Part shown: piece by piece, positions 33,026-42,674 of the stretch
How positions within the stretch are numbered: the first letter of the stretch is position 1
Layout: every line of letters starts with the position of its first letter
NCBI GenBank assembly: GCA_964509425.1
Contig: CAZDWZ010000006.1
Location: forward strand, 186,001 to 250,000
From: CAZDWZ01 sp964509425
Lineage (GTDB): Bacteria; Bdellovibrionota_C; UBA2361; SZUA-149; CAZDWZ01
Reading direction: 5' to 3'
DNA: 64,000 bases
Position numbers and translations under genes: made by a program
The notes under the pieces: generated by a model
The model's input: only the letters and a program-made list of their open reading frames with translations
The model's database searches: none
What the model was told of the DNA's origin: nothing

Positions 33026-33062
33026 AACCGATTATCAAAGCTCCGAGCTTTGATAATCGGTT
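33026..33062. repeat. Perfect 17-bp inverted repeat, 3-nt loop
   Basis: AACCGATTATCAAAGCT and AGCTTTGATAATCGGTT flank CCG. No T-run on either side. Could be a bidirectional terminator, a processed RNA hairpin or a small repeat unit. Confidence 0.7.
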
Positions 33063-33183
33063 ACTCCCATCGAAAGTTTCGGCGGAAGTCGTAAAAACTT
33101 CGAAATTCAAAACGAAAATAATTATCGGATATCGTGAGGATACGATGAAGGGCAAACGATTGTACTGAGTTTGTCATTTTATG

Positions 33184-33201
33184 TTCGACCAATTGGTCGA
33201 A
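33184..33201. promoter_or_regulatory. 18-bp palindrome upstream of an exported protein
   Basis: TTCGACCAA-TTGGTCGAA, fully symmetrical, about 95 nt before the ATG at 33296, with a second related repeat TCGGT-TCG-ACCGA at about 33243-33255. Operator-like; no regulator identified. Confidence 0.35.
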
Positions 33202-33295
33202 AGGACCCCACAACCATTCTTACTTGCCGAGAGGAATCGAATCGGTTCGACCGATAAAAAACAGCTCTCAGAGAGACAATTCAAACGGAGTACTC

Positions 33296-34393
33296 ATGAT
33301 TCTTTCAAGATCCTTTCTCCACCTCTCAGCGTTGACGGCGTTGAGTCTGCTTCAGACTTCGACCGTATACGCCGTTGCACCGCAAATCTTTGTACAAACA
33401 ATCGCGATCGAGCTGGCCTCGCCACCGCTCTGTGAACACACCGATACGTCTGCTCTTTCGGAATCTAGCGACTTCAGTCTTTTAGTTGCCTCTCTCGGGG
33501 ACGATTGTTTTGAGGTTCGTGAGGCGGCAACGCAAAGACTGATTGCGCTTCTCGAACAGGCTGAGCAAGAGACCTGCGATGCAGAGGGTTTTGTCCGTCA
33601 TTTGAATACCGAACGCTTTCTTGCCGAGAGCCTCAAAGTTTACTCTCAAGCTTCAATCGACCCGGAAATCAAGAGTCGACTCAACGTTGTAGCAGCCAAA
33701 CAAACTTACTCACCAACCTTCGCCGCTTGGGCATCGAGTGAAATTTCTCAATTTGCCAGCCGAAATACAATTCCATTCGGACAAAAACTTCTCTCCGAAG
33801 ACGCAAATGAATCCGCCGCAGTTACGCTCTTCGTCTCGGGGAACGAGCTTCTAGACCAAGCGCGTGAACACTTTCCTTACCGACCAGATCTATTTCTGAG
33901 AATTGATTCATTTGTGCAGCCATTCGGTTTTCTCTATTTTGGGCAGTTCAATACTCTCGTGTCACCGAACGCGTACGAGGTCTCTCTTCGGCACCATTTT
34001 AACGGATATGATTACGTGCTTTATATTCCAAGGTCCGGTCTATGGGACTTCCGAATAACAATTCCTTTGAGAAGCTCTTTGAGAATACTGGACCTTGTTC
34101 AAAAAGATCTTCAGGTTGTGTCAATCTTATTCGGAAACCTCACGCCGGAATCACTGCTGTCGGCAGCAAAGCCGTTCGATTTCTCTCTCGACCCCGCCCC
34201 TGAGCCTCTGGATTCGGAATCCCCTGAAATCTCAGTCTTTGAGGTTCATAACGGGAATCAAGATGGATGGGTACAAATTAGAGCCAGGGACTTTAGCTAT
34301 AGCCTCGACGTAATGATTAAGCTGGAGCTGCAGTCCTTCTACGAAAATAATTATGACCGAACGCTTACGACGCAGATTCCATTTTGGAGTTGA
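33296..34393 (+). CDS. Unknown exported protein
   Basis: 365 residues starting at ATG 33296, which has a well-placed GGAG five nt upstream. A signal peptide (ILSRSFLHLSALTALSLLQTSTVYA, cut near residue 26) precedes an acidic mature protein. Residues about 57-85 contain a HEAT-like motif (SLGDDCFEVREAATQRL) often seen in planctomycete and verrucomicrobial proteins. The remaining 280 residues contain beta-rich stretches with many aromatics. Base composition is host-like, not high-GC. No function can be assigned. Confidence 0.72.
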   Translation: MILSRSFLHLSALTALSLLQTSTVYAVAPQIFVQTIAIELASPPLCEHTDTSALSESSDFSLLVASLGDDCFEVREAATQRLIALLEQAEQETCDAEGFVRHLNTERFLAESLKVYSQASIDPEIKSRLNVVAAKQTYSPTFAAWASSEISQFASRNTIPFGQKLLSEDANESAAVTLFVSGNELLDQAREHFPYRPDLFLRIDSFVQPFGFLYFGQFNTLVSPNAYEVSLRHHFNGYDYVLYIPRSGLWDFRITIPLRSSLRILDLVQKDLQVVSILFGNLTPESLLSAAKPFDFSLDPAPEPLDSESPEISVFEVHNGNQDGWVQIRARDFSYSLDVMIKLELQSFYENNYDRTLTTQIPFWS

Positions 34394-34801
34394 TCCACTT
34401 TTTTGGACACGAGTGAGTAGAATCTCGAACGATTTCGTCTTCCACGGAGAACGGCTTCATGAGGGCTCCCACCCACCGGACAAGTATCTGCGGCCATAGA
34501 AACATCGTTGACAGTATCCACACCGTTAACCCTGGCACCGCATTTCTCCCGAGCCAGCAAAGTCTGAAGCTCCGATATTAACCGGAGCCTTACCGGAGAC
34601 TTCAGCGCACGCGCGCGACGAGATTGTCGAAACAATAGTGAGACAGTCCTCATCCAGCGCTCCTTGGATCGATACTCGATCTTTTCTAACGAGCTAATTA
34701 ACAGGTGAGTGCTTGAGCCGACGAATGAGCGTCGGTGTGATCAGCTTGAAGGAGGTTTCACGCTCTCCCGAATTCGCAGTGTCTCTCCCTAAGCGGGCAT
34801 G
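34394..34801. other. Non-coding stretch
   Basis: No gene supported. A CTCCG/CGGAG hairpin bracketed by GAAG/CTTC lies at about 34570-34606. Confidence 0.3.
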
Positions 34802-35155
34802 CTATTTCGAGGCTTCCGGTATTTCCGTCTCGGCAGTTCCAAGGGCTCCACTATCAAGCAACTTCGATAGCTCGGCAGGCACCGATAAAACACCTTGCTC
34901 GACCGCATCCGACGGCAACTTGAATTCGAAAGCATCCTCGCTGAGCCGGGGCGATGACACATTCTGAAAAGTGTGAACAGTTCGCGTTTCGATGCTGACG
35001 CCTTTCTCGGAGAAATCGAGCTTAAGCTGAAACCCATGGTAGCTCCCGAACCAAAGGCCGGGTAGCCTAACCGATCGGCTGAATCCTTCATGTAAATCGA
35101 CCCCGAAATATAGCTGAAAAGAAACGCCGAAGGAAACGGCCATCCCTCGCATCAT
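34802..35155 (-). CDS. Unknown small protein, possibly a 3' gene fragment
   Basis: 117 residues from the ATG at 35155. The sequence is protein-like and beta-rich (GLWFGSYHGFQLKLDFSEKGVSIETRT) with a polar C-terminus. The frame stays open and protein-like for 20 codons upstream of the ATG (to a stop at about 35216) but offers no start codon there, so this may be the surviving end of a larger gene. It follows the VWA gene on the same strand by 80 nt. Family not recognised. Confidence 0.45.
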   Translation of the reverse strand: MMRGMAVSFGVSFQLYFGVDLHEGFSRSVRLPGLWFGSYHGFQLKLDFSEKGVSIETRTVHTFQNVSSPRLSEDAFEFKLPSDAVEQGVLSVPAELSKLLDSGALGTAETEIPEASK

Positions 35156-35234
35156 CGTGTCGCTCAGTTGGAACGAACATGTCCCGCGGATAGCTTCTTG
35201 GACGACCTCACTCGCTCATCCCGGCGAAGGCCCG

Positions 35235-38200
35235 CTACTCAGTCTTCACGTTCATCCCCACTTCTACGCCTTGCTTTTTCAGCTCAACCGAGGTCGCACG
35301 GTCTTTTACGATGCCGACATTTGGCACCGTCACCGGTGTGCCGCGCGTGCGGATGATAACGGTGTAGATGCCTTCGGGAAGTGAAACGGCGGGTTGGCCG
35401 ATACCGCCGCTTTGCAGCACCTTTCCGGAACTGTCGAGCACGTCAAACGGAGCGGCAAGCGCCTGACCAACGCTCTCCTTTAATCCGGCAGAGCTTTTTG
35501 CATCGAAGAACCGTCCGCCGGTCATCGTGGCCACTTCTTGCATCTGCGTCTTCACGGCTTCTTCCGCGAGGTCGAAGCCCACCACATTCACGCGAACTTC
35601 GAGCCCTTGTGCACGAAGGTCGCGGACTGCTTGCGCGGGGTTATCGCCGCATTCTTCCTTTCCGTCCGTAACGAGGATAATCATTTTTGACGGTGCATCC
35701 TTCGAGAAATCTTTGGCCGCCTGCCGGAGCGAGTAGCCGATTAAAGTGGTTCCGAGTGCTTGAATGCTGGAGATAGACTTCAATAACTGCGGTTTGTTGA
35801 TTCGAGTTAATGGAGCGAACAGTTGTGAATCCTCGCAGTCGCCCTGCTGCTTCTCCCGGACCCGATGACCAAACACTCGAAGAGACGCAACCGCATCCTC
35901 GGGAAGAGCCTGCACGATTTCGGTCATGACATCGCGAGCGACGTCCATTTTGAGGCGGCCATCGATCAGACTTTTCTTCTCACGCATCGAACCGGACGCG
36001 TCGAGGATGAGTTCAAATTCCGGTGTCGAGACTTGTTCGATTTTCTCGCCGACGGAGTCTACGCGAAGAGTGCCGAATCCGGTGCTCAAAACCGGCTTGA
36101 GGAAATATTCTGTGGTGCTCTGCAGCTCCTGCGATATCTCACGATAAAATCCGGTGAGCTGAGCACTTCCTTCCGCGTAGAAATATCTTCCGTAAGTGGC
36201 CTGCGCGAGGTGAGCGAGATAGCGCTCACCGGTAGTTCCGATTTCGGTGTTAAACTGACGCATCGATGCGCCAAGGCCGATCGTGTAAACACGAATTCGC
36301 TTTTTTTCGACCGTATTCCAGAACTCCGGATACGCGAGGCGGCTGTTCGTGTCTGCGCCGTCAGTCATGAGAATAATCGCCCGGTTGCCTTGTTTGTTCT
36401 CGAGCAATTGAATGGCTCGATCGACCGCGTCGTAAATGGCCGTGCCTCCACCCGGTCCAAAATGTTGCGCGGCCGCTCCCGAAAGTGCGCCGATGTCGCT
36501 CGTGAAGTCGGGAGCAAGTGTGTGGACCGTATCCGAGAAACTCACGAGCTGGACGCGCTCGGAGGGTCGCACCTGTGCGATAAAAGCCTCAACGCCCGCT
36601 CGTAGGTCTTCGGAGCGCTTCTCCATACTTCCGCTCGTATCCCAGACAACGACGATCGACGCAGGTGGTTGAGTGAGCTTCATCAAATATTCTCCGGGCT
36701 CGGCGGCGAAGCTGTAGTCCACGCGATCGGCGGCCTTTTTTCCGGGATCGAAATTCACGAGCTGATTCGGGCCGAAGGTCAAATCGAGCGACATTCGAAG
36801 AGTCGGCCGTCCGAGCAGCGCAAGTGAGAAGGTGCGAACGGCTCCCGGACCGACGATAAACTTGAAGTAGTCATTTTCTCCGAGGGGATCGATCGTCCCC
36901 TTTGTAAACCGGCCCGCCGCGAGCTCGTTCGCTTGCGCCGGAAAATCATTTGGCTCGTTTTCGGCAAGAGGGTCGACATCGACAATCGGCGCTGACTGCT
37001 GCATTGCGGTGGCTGCGACGATATCAACACTGTTTCGAGCCAAAACCGAGCGATAACCATCCTTCTTCCCTTCGATGATCTCAACTTCGCTAAACGTCGG
37101 CGTTCCCCCACCATACGTTTCAGTGATCGCGAGCTGGAGATACCTCGCGCTTTTGTTGACTGGGATGGATTGGGGTTGAGCGCTTTGAGCAAGGGGGAAT
37201 TCTCCGATTTCCTCGAAGCCGCTGATTGGATTTACATCCGAGCCGAGGACAAGAACCTTCTTTGGCCAGTTTGATGGATTAGACGATGACGCCTGTTTGA
37301 CGACGAGATGATCAATGAGCGTTTGCTGATCATTCTGAAAGGCAAAGAAGATTCGCTGGGGAAGGTATTTGTCTTTCGCGATCCAGAACTCCTTCTCCCC
37401 TTCTCCGTCGATGAGTCTGCCGAGTGAACCACCGCCCCGGACAACCGTGCCGCCCAGCTCGAATCGAGCGACGTTGAGCGGGAGGTCGGCAAGAATCGAA
37501 GCACCGCCGTCGGGAGCTTCGATTATTCCGACACTCGCGACGCGGACATAGGCGTCTCCGTAATTTGAGACGAAACGAAGCTTCAGAAACTTCGCGCTTT
37601 TCGCAGGAAAGCTGATCACAAAACGCCCCAGTTTTTGGGGCAGCCGTGCAGCGCCCAGCTTTTCATAGCCCTCCGCAGGAGTGGTGTTTGACCCGAAGAC
37701 TTCGACATACTTCGGCATCGAATCCTTTTCACCGAGCCGGTCTGCGGTCTCAGTTGCGTTATCGATGACCACAGCGTGAATACGAGCGGGGCGTTGGGCA
37801 AGAAAAGAGAAAACGACTTCCGGAGGCGGTGACATTTCCTTTGAGGTCCAACCACACCGGCTGCAATCCCAATATTGGAGATTCCTGCCGATGAGATTGA
37901 CCGCTTTCGATCGATCGCCCAACTCAGAACTCACGAACTCTATTCGTCCACCGAGAACTGCGGGGGCAATATCAAATCCTTCAGGAAGCGCTTCGCCGCT
38001 CGAGCCTTCGGGATAGAGAGTCCGGACCTCAAACGGCGCCGAAACGCTGCTCCCATCCGGAGCAGCAATCTCGAGGCGATAGTTCCCTGGCGGAAAACCT
38101 CCGGCTGGAGCTTCCAATGCCGCCGTAACTTTGGAACCCGCATTTCCTCTCACGACAGAGCGGCCGATCTGCTTCGATGTATTCTTGCTGTCGACGCTGA

Positions 38201-39356
38201 GCCAAGTCACCTCCATAGAAAAACTCCTTGCATCCGATCCGGCCGGAGGAGTGATGGTGATGTCGGCGCTGGCTCGTGGATCGGAATCGAAAAACGCATT
38301 TTCTTCGAGCTTCGTTCCCTCGGCGGGAGTGTTCGTACGAACGAACTTAACCTCGGTTCTCCAAGCGCCGACAACAGTCGAGCTCGTGCCCGGGGACGCT
38401 GCAGAAGGAGCGTTTTCCTGCTGCGCAGATGCTGCGACGGGAGTTGGTGTTGGCGAAGCGGGCAGCGCTGCCGGTGAGCCCGTTACAGTCTGATCGATCA
38501 GTTGTGCCGTTGATTGCGAGGCAGACTTCGCAATCCCCATGAGGCCACCAACAGGAGCGGTCGGAACAGGAGTAGGAGTCGGGACAAGATTCGGGTCCGT
38601 TCTTGGGTTCGCTGCGGGAGGTGGCGTTTGGGGGGCGGGAGCTTGAGGAGGCGCGGTTCGAGGTGCTTCAACCGGCATGGGGGCGCGAATCGCCGCGAGT
38701 CCTACTGCCTCACCACTAACAATAAGGAGGAGCGTTGAAGTGAGCAGCACTCCTCCATCGCTTCGAAAAAGTTTTTTTATCCCCATCAAAAGCCGCACGA
38801 GCACAAGCGGGAACACGACAAACACGGCGGCAAACGAGCCTTGGAAATACGTTGGCAGCGAACGCCAAAAACTTTCACCGTGAAAAAGAGAGATGAATGA
38901 CTGCGGAGTTCTCGTCAGTGCGAGCACAAAAGGTGCGAGTGCGTAAAGCGTGACAACGACAAGAAGCACCCGCACCTCGACGGGTACTCGCCGCCAGGCA
39001 GAAAGCACGACGAGACTCACCGAAATGAGGAACACGAAAAACGAAGTATAGAGATCCCCTGTCGAGAGCCGGAATGCATGAAATCCGGATTCGAGACCAA
39101 ACGGCACCCACGCGGCGGCGGCCACAATTGAAAAAACCGTTGCGAGGAAAAGGAACCAAATAAAAACAGCGCTCAAACGGCGGCAGACGAGGATCCCAAG
39201 AACAGAAAGCACGGCGGCGGCACCCACGCCCCACCAACGGAGCGCCGAGCCTGATTGATAGGTCTCGACGGCGATATCGATGACAATCCCATACAGTGCG
39301 AGAGACCCGACAACCGCCCCCACCTTTAGCATTGCCCCCGGTTGATTTATCTCCAC
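35235..39356 (-). CDS. Giant membrane protein with two VWA domains and discoidin-like domains
   Basis: 1373 residues. GTG at 39356 has an AAGGGG ribosome binding site; an ATG 24 nt later is the alternative. The order is about seven membrane helices (10-230), a Pro/Thr-rich linker (230-330), an Ig-like strand region, two F5/8 type C (discoidin-like) regions (about 480-620 and 640-770), a pre-peptidase C-like segment with ENEPND (about 797), VWA domain 1 with WDTSGSM (about 903) and VWA domain 2 with LDASGSM (about 1118), then a short beta tail. Both metal-dependent adhesion sites are intact, so each VWA should bind a metal ion and a partner. The layout suggests a surface adhesion or assembly protein. 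Monocistronic; diverges from alaS. Confidence 0.85.
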   Translation of the reverse strand: MEINQPGAMLKVGAVVGSLALYGIVIDIAVETYQSGSALRWWGVGAAAVLSVLGILVCRRLSAVFIWFLFLATVFSIVAAAAWVPFGLESGFHAFRLSTGDLYTSFFVFLISVSLVVLSAWRRVPVEVRVLLVVVTLYALAPFVLALTRTPQSFISLFHGESFWRSLPTYFQGSFAAVFVVFPLVLVRLLMGIKKLFRSDGGVLLTSTLLLIVSGEAVGLAAIRAPMPVEAPRTAPPQAPAPQTPPPAANPRTDPNLVPTPTPVPTAPVGGLMGIAKSASQSTAQLIDQTVTGSPAALPASPTPTPVAASAQQENAPSAASPGTSSTVVGAWRTEVKFVRTNTPAEGTKLEENAFFDSDPRASADITITPPAGSDARSFSMEVTWLSVDSKNTSKQIGRSVVRGNAGSKVTAALEAPAGGFPPGNYRLEIAAPDGSSVSAPFEVRTLYPEGSSGEALPEGFDIAPAVLGGRIEFVSSELGDRSKAVNLIGRNLQYWDCSRCGWTSKEMSPPPEVVFSFLAQRPARIHAVVIDNATETADRLGEKDSMPKYVEVFGSNTTPAEGYEKLGAARLPQKLGRFVISFPAKSAKFLKLRFVSNYGDAYVRVASVGIIEAPDGGASILADLPLNVARFELGGTVVRGGGSLGRLIDGEGEKEFWIAKDKYLPQRIFFAFQNDQQTLIDHLVVKQASSSNPSNWPKKVLVLGSDVNPISGFEEIGEFPLAQSAQPQSIPVNKSARYLQLAITETYGGGTPTFSEVEIIEGKKDGYRSVLARNSVDIVAATAMQQSAPIVDVDPLAENEPNDFPAQANELAAGRFTKGTIDPLGENDYFKFIVGPGAVRTFSLALLGRPTLRMSLDLTFGPNQLVNFDPGKKAADRVDYSFAAEPGEYLMKLTQPPASIVVVWDTSGSMEKRSEDLRAGVEAFIAQVRPSERVQLVSFSDTVHTLAPDFTSDIGALSGAAAQHFGPGGGTAIYDAVDRAIQLLENKQGNRAIILMTDGADTNSRLAYPEFWNTVEKKRIRVYTIGLGASMRQFNTEIGTTGERYLAHLAQATYGRYFYAEGSAQLTGFYREISQELQSTTEYFLKPVLSTGFGTLRVDSVGEKIEQVSTPEFELILDASGSMREKKSLIDGRLKMDVARDVMTEIVQALPEDAVASLRVFGHRVREKQQGDCEDSQLFAPLTRINKPQLLKSISSIQALGTTLIGYSLRQAAKDFSKDAPSKMIILVTDGKEECGDNPAQAVRDLRAQGLEVRVNVVGFDLAEEAVKTQMQEVATMTGGRFFDAKSSAGLKESVGQALAAPFDVLDSSGKVLQSGGIGQPAVSLPEGIYTVIIRTRGTPVTVPNVGIVKDRATSVELKKQGVEVGMNVKTE

Positions 39357-39572
39357 GCTTTCCCCTTCCCGATAGACCCGCCTGCCGGACTTCCCCGCAG
39401 AGTGGCAAACTGTATATCCGATTCACCCGTATGCGATTCGGTTCTCCGGCCCATTCTCCGGCAGACCGGCTTTTCGCCCGGCCGAGCCTCTCGAAAGCGG
39501 GCTCATTGAGCCGGAGAATACACCGTGATATTGCCTTCTTCTGAATCAGATCTCCTGAAAAACAAGGTTTCC

Positions 39573-42224
39573 GTGAAAACAGAAGAAATTCGAAACGCGT
39601 TCCTACAATACTTCGCCGCGAAGGATCATGCGATTGTAAAAAGCTCCTCGCTCATCCCTGCAGGGGACCCGACCCTGCTTTTTGTGAACGCCGGCATGGT
39701 GCAATTCAAGGACGTGTTTCTGGGTACGGATAAGCGAAATTACAACCGCGCCACCACGTGTCAGAAGAGCCTTCGAATTTCCGGGAAACACAACGACCTC
39801 GAGAACGTTGGGCGCACGGCGAGACATCACACATTTTTCGAAATGCTCGGGAACTTTTCGTTCGGCGACTATTTCAAGAGAGACGCGATCCGCTTTGCGT
39901 GGGAGTTCATCACCGAGACCCTCAAGCTTCCAAAGGATCGACTCTGGATCACGGTCTTCGAGGAAGACGATGAGGCTGCCGAGCTCTGGCAGAAGGAGAC
40001 CGATCTACTCGCCGGCAGAGTGCTCCGCTGCGGAAAGGAAGATAACTTTTGGGCGATGGGCGAAACCGGCCCGTGCGGACCGTGCACAGAGATTCACTAT
40101 TATCTCGGCGATAACGTGGCTGGGCAATCCGAAGCCGAGTTTCGTTTGAATGACGGAACCTATATCGAGATATGGAATCTCGTTTTCATGCAGTTCAATC
40201 GGAACCCGAAAGGTGAGCTCACCCCACTGCCGAAACCTTCCGTTGATACCGGCATGGGTCTCGAACGCGTTGCCGCCGTGAAACAAGGAGTGCGCGCAAA
40301 CTACGATATCGATCTGTTGCGACGAATCATTTCCGTCGCGGAAAAACTCTCCGGGAAAAAATACGACGGAAAGGACTATCGCGCGCGGGATCCTGAAACC
40401 GACAAGCAATACGGATATGACGTTGCGATGCGAGTCATCGCCGATCATGCCAGAGCTTCCGCCATGCTCATCGCCGACGGCGTGAGCCCGTCAAGCGACG
40501 GGCGCGGCTACGTGCTCCGGCGCCTTATACGTCGCGCTTGCCGGCACGGCCGGGTGCTCGAGCTAAAGCGCCCATTTCTCTTCGAGGTCACGAAGGAAGT
40601 CATAGCAAGCATGGGATCAGCCTACCCAGAGCTCATCGAGCATCAGCAAAAGATCGAAAAGCTGGTTCGGGGAGAAGAAGAGAAATTTCTCTCAACGCTC
40701 GATACGGGAATCGATGTTCTCGGGAAAGAAATTGAGAGCGTGAAGAGTCGATCGTCGAAGGTCCTTCCCGGAGGCGTCGCGTTCTTGCTTCACGACACCT
40801 ATGGCTTTCCGCTTGATCTTACGGAAGACCTTGCACGCCAACACGGACTCACCATCGATCAGGACGGATTTACTGCCGCGATGGAAGAGCAAAGAGAGCG
40901 ATCGCGCTCTGCACGAGCATCGGATACGGAGCTTGTGCTTCAGCGAGTCGTAAAGCCTCTTCCGACGAAGTTCGTCGGCTACGATTTCGAAGAGTATGAA
41001 TCAAAGGTCACCGGGATCTTCGACTCGAATGGCGAGGTGAAGGTAGGGAGTGCCGGCAGCTCGATTATCGTGCTGACGGACGAGACGCCGTTCTACGGCG
41101 AATCAGGCGGCCAGGTCGGCGACACCGGAACGATCACTTCGAATGACGTCACCCTCGATGTGATCGACTCGCAAAAAGTCGGCGCTGATACGATCGCTCA
41201 CATCTGCCGGGTGCTGGACGGCGAGCTCACAGCCGGAACACGCGTTCGTCTGTCTATTGATTCCGCGCGCCGTCAAAAACTCCGCGTGAATCACTCGGCC
41301 ACTCACCTTCTTCATCTCGCGCTCCGCGAGATGCTCGGCGACCACGTGAAGCAGGCCGGATCCCGCGTCTCGGAAGGATTGCTTCGATTTGACTTTTCGC
41401 ATTTTGAACCTCTCTCCGACACCCAAATTGCAGAGATTGAATTGTTCGTAAATCAACAGATTCAAGCGAACTACGACGTTTCGACTCAGATCATGGATGT
41501 CGAGGAGGCAAAAAGCAGCGGCGCAACGGCCCTCTTCGGCGAAAAATACGGAAGCAAAGTCCGCGTCGTTCAAATTGGGCCGAAGTCGAGAGAGCTCTGT
41601 GGCGGTACACATGCCAAACGCTCCGGAGATCTCGGTTTGTTCACGCTCCTCTCCGAAGGAAGCATCTCGTCGGGAGTGCGGAGAATCGAAGCGACGGCGG
41701 GAGCCGCCGCCTTTCAAGCCATCCAGCAGAAAAAAGCGCTGCTTGGAAAGATCAGTGACCTCCTTCGAACGCCCGAGCGGGATCTGGGTGAGCGCGTGTC
41801 GCGTCTCGTCGAACAACATCGTGACCTCGAGCGTGAGGTCGAAAAGCTCGGCCAAACGCTTCGGCAAAAAGCTGGTGCAAACCTCATCGAAAGCGCGACG
41901 ACCCTGCCTGACGGAACGAAGGTTCTCGCCACTCGTGTGGAAACAACCGACGCGAAGCAGCTTCGAGAAGTTGCCGATGATTTGAGAAACCGACTCGGAA
42001 ACGCCGTGCTTGCGCTGGCAACCGTAAGCGACGGAAAAGCGGTGGTGCTCACCGCCGTAACCGACACCACGAAGTTCCACGCCGGACAGCTCATTCAGGA
42101 AATGGGAAAGATCATGGGAAGCCGCGGCGGTGGAAAGGCCGATTTGGCGCAAGCGGGCGGCGGAGATCCAGCAAAGATCGAAGAGGCTCTCAAGCGCTTC
42201 CAGGAAATGGTATCTGCGAAATAA
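39573..42224 (+). CDS. alaS: Alanine--tRNA ligase
   Basis: Charges tRNA-Ala with alanine and hydrolyses mischarged products. GTG at 39573 (AAGG five nt upstream) gives the usual KTEEIRNAF start; a GTG at 39525 with GGAG nine nt upstream would add 16 residues. Class II motif 2 region RTARHHTFFEMLGNFSFGDYFK and motif 3 TGMGLERVAA are present. The editing domain has HSATHLLH and CGGTHAKRSG zinc/editing motifs. The C-Ala domain ends with GGGKADLAQAGG. Length 883 is typical. It is followed 29 nt later by a small conserved gene. Confidence 0.98.
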   Translation: MKTEEIRNAFLQYFAAKDHAIVKSSSLIPAGDPTLLFVNAGMVQFKDVFLGTDKRNYNRATTCQKSLRISGKHNDLENVGRTARHHTFFEMLGNFSFGDYFKRDAIRFAWEFITETLKLPKDRLWITVFEEDDEAAELWQKETDLLAGRVLRCGKEDNFWAMGETGPCGPCTEIHYYLGDNVAGQSEAEFRLNDGTYIEIWNLVFMQFNRNPKGELTPLPKPSVDTGMGLERVAAVKQGVRANYDIDLLRRIISVAEKLSGKKYDGKDYRARDPETDKQYGYDVAMRVIADHARASAMLIADGVSPSSDGRGYVLRRLIRRACRHGRVLELKRPFLFEVTKEVIASMGSAYPELIEHQQKIEKLVRGEEEKFLSTLDTGIDVLGKEIESVKSRSSKVLPGGVAFLLHDTYGFPLDLTEDLARQHGLTIDQDGFTAAMEEQRERSRSARASDTELVLQRVVKPLPTKFVGYDFEEYESKVTGIFDSNGEVKVGSAGSSIIVLTDETPFYGESGGQVGDTGTITSNDVTLDVIDSQKVGADTIAHICRVLDGELTAGTRVRLSIDSARRQKLRVNHSATHLLHLALREMLGDHVKQAGSRVSEGLLRFDFSHFEPLSDTQIAEIELFVNQQIQANYDVSTQIMDVEEAKSSGATALFGEKYGSKVRVVQIGPKSRELCGGTHAKRSGDLGLFTLLSEGSISSGVRRIEATAGAAAFQAIQQKKALLGKISDLLRTPERDLGERVSRLVEQHRDLEREVEKLGQTLRQKAGANLIESATTLPDGTKVLATRVETTDAKQLREVADDLRNRLGNAVLALATVSDGKAVVLTAVTDTTKFHAGQLIQEMGKIMGSRGGGKADLAQAGGGDPAKIEEALKRFQEMVSAK

Positions 42225-42253
42225 CAAAAAATTTTTCTGGTGGGGGGACACCG

Positions 42254-42664
42254 ATGCTCGCCGTCAACAAATACCCTCGAGATTACGTCGAAGAAATAAA
42301 GTCGAAGTTCTCCCGGTATGCCGAGGTTTACCGGAAACTTCGTGACGAACGAGAAAAATCAGGCTCGATGGATGGGTTCGAGCAAGTCTATTTCAACAAT
42401 CTCCTGCTCGCGCTTGATTCGCACTTCGCGCACCGAGCTCGAGCGGCTGAGAGAAAAGACGGGAATCCACTCAATGAAGTTCGAATGATCTGCAGCTCGC
42501 TCACGTTGCATGACGGAGTTTTGAGCGTCGATAAAACCATCAAATACGATCCCGCGAAAGCCGTGCTTAAATATCCCCTGGGGCAGAAAATCGAGCTTAC
42601 CGAAGCTGAGTTCTTAAAAATCTCCAGTGCCTATCTGGACGATTTGATCACCAAGTATACCTAA
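42254..42664 (+). CDS. Conserved small protein of unknown function
   Basis: 136 residues. ATG at 42254 follows GGTGGGGGGA. It matches by eye a widespread family of about 140-residue soluble proteins with the pattern LLLALDSHFAHR.R..E.KDGNPLNEVR near the middle and DKTIKYDPAKAVLKYPLGQ toward the end. The HFAHRARAAERKDG block may form an active or binding site, but function is not known. Placed right after alaS and probably co-transcribed. Confidence 0.82.
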   Translation: MLAVNKYPRDYVEEIKSKFSRYAEVYRKLRDEREKSGSMDGFEQVYFNNLLLALDSHFAHRARAAERKDGNPLNEVRMICSSLTLHDGVLSVDKTIKYDPAKAVLKYPLGQKIELTEAEFLKISSAYLDDLITKYT

Positions 42665-42674
42665 CCTGTTTTTC

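Noticed and set aside
41103..42251. 382-codon minus-strand frame inside alaS
   Set aside because: Antisense shadow; alaS is unambiguous across this region.
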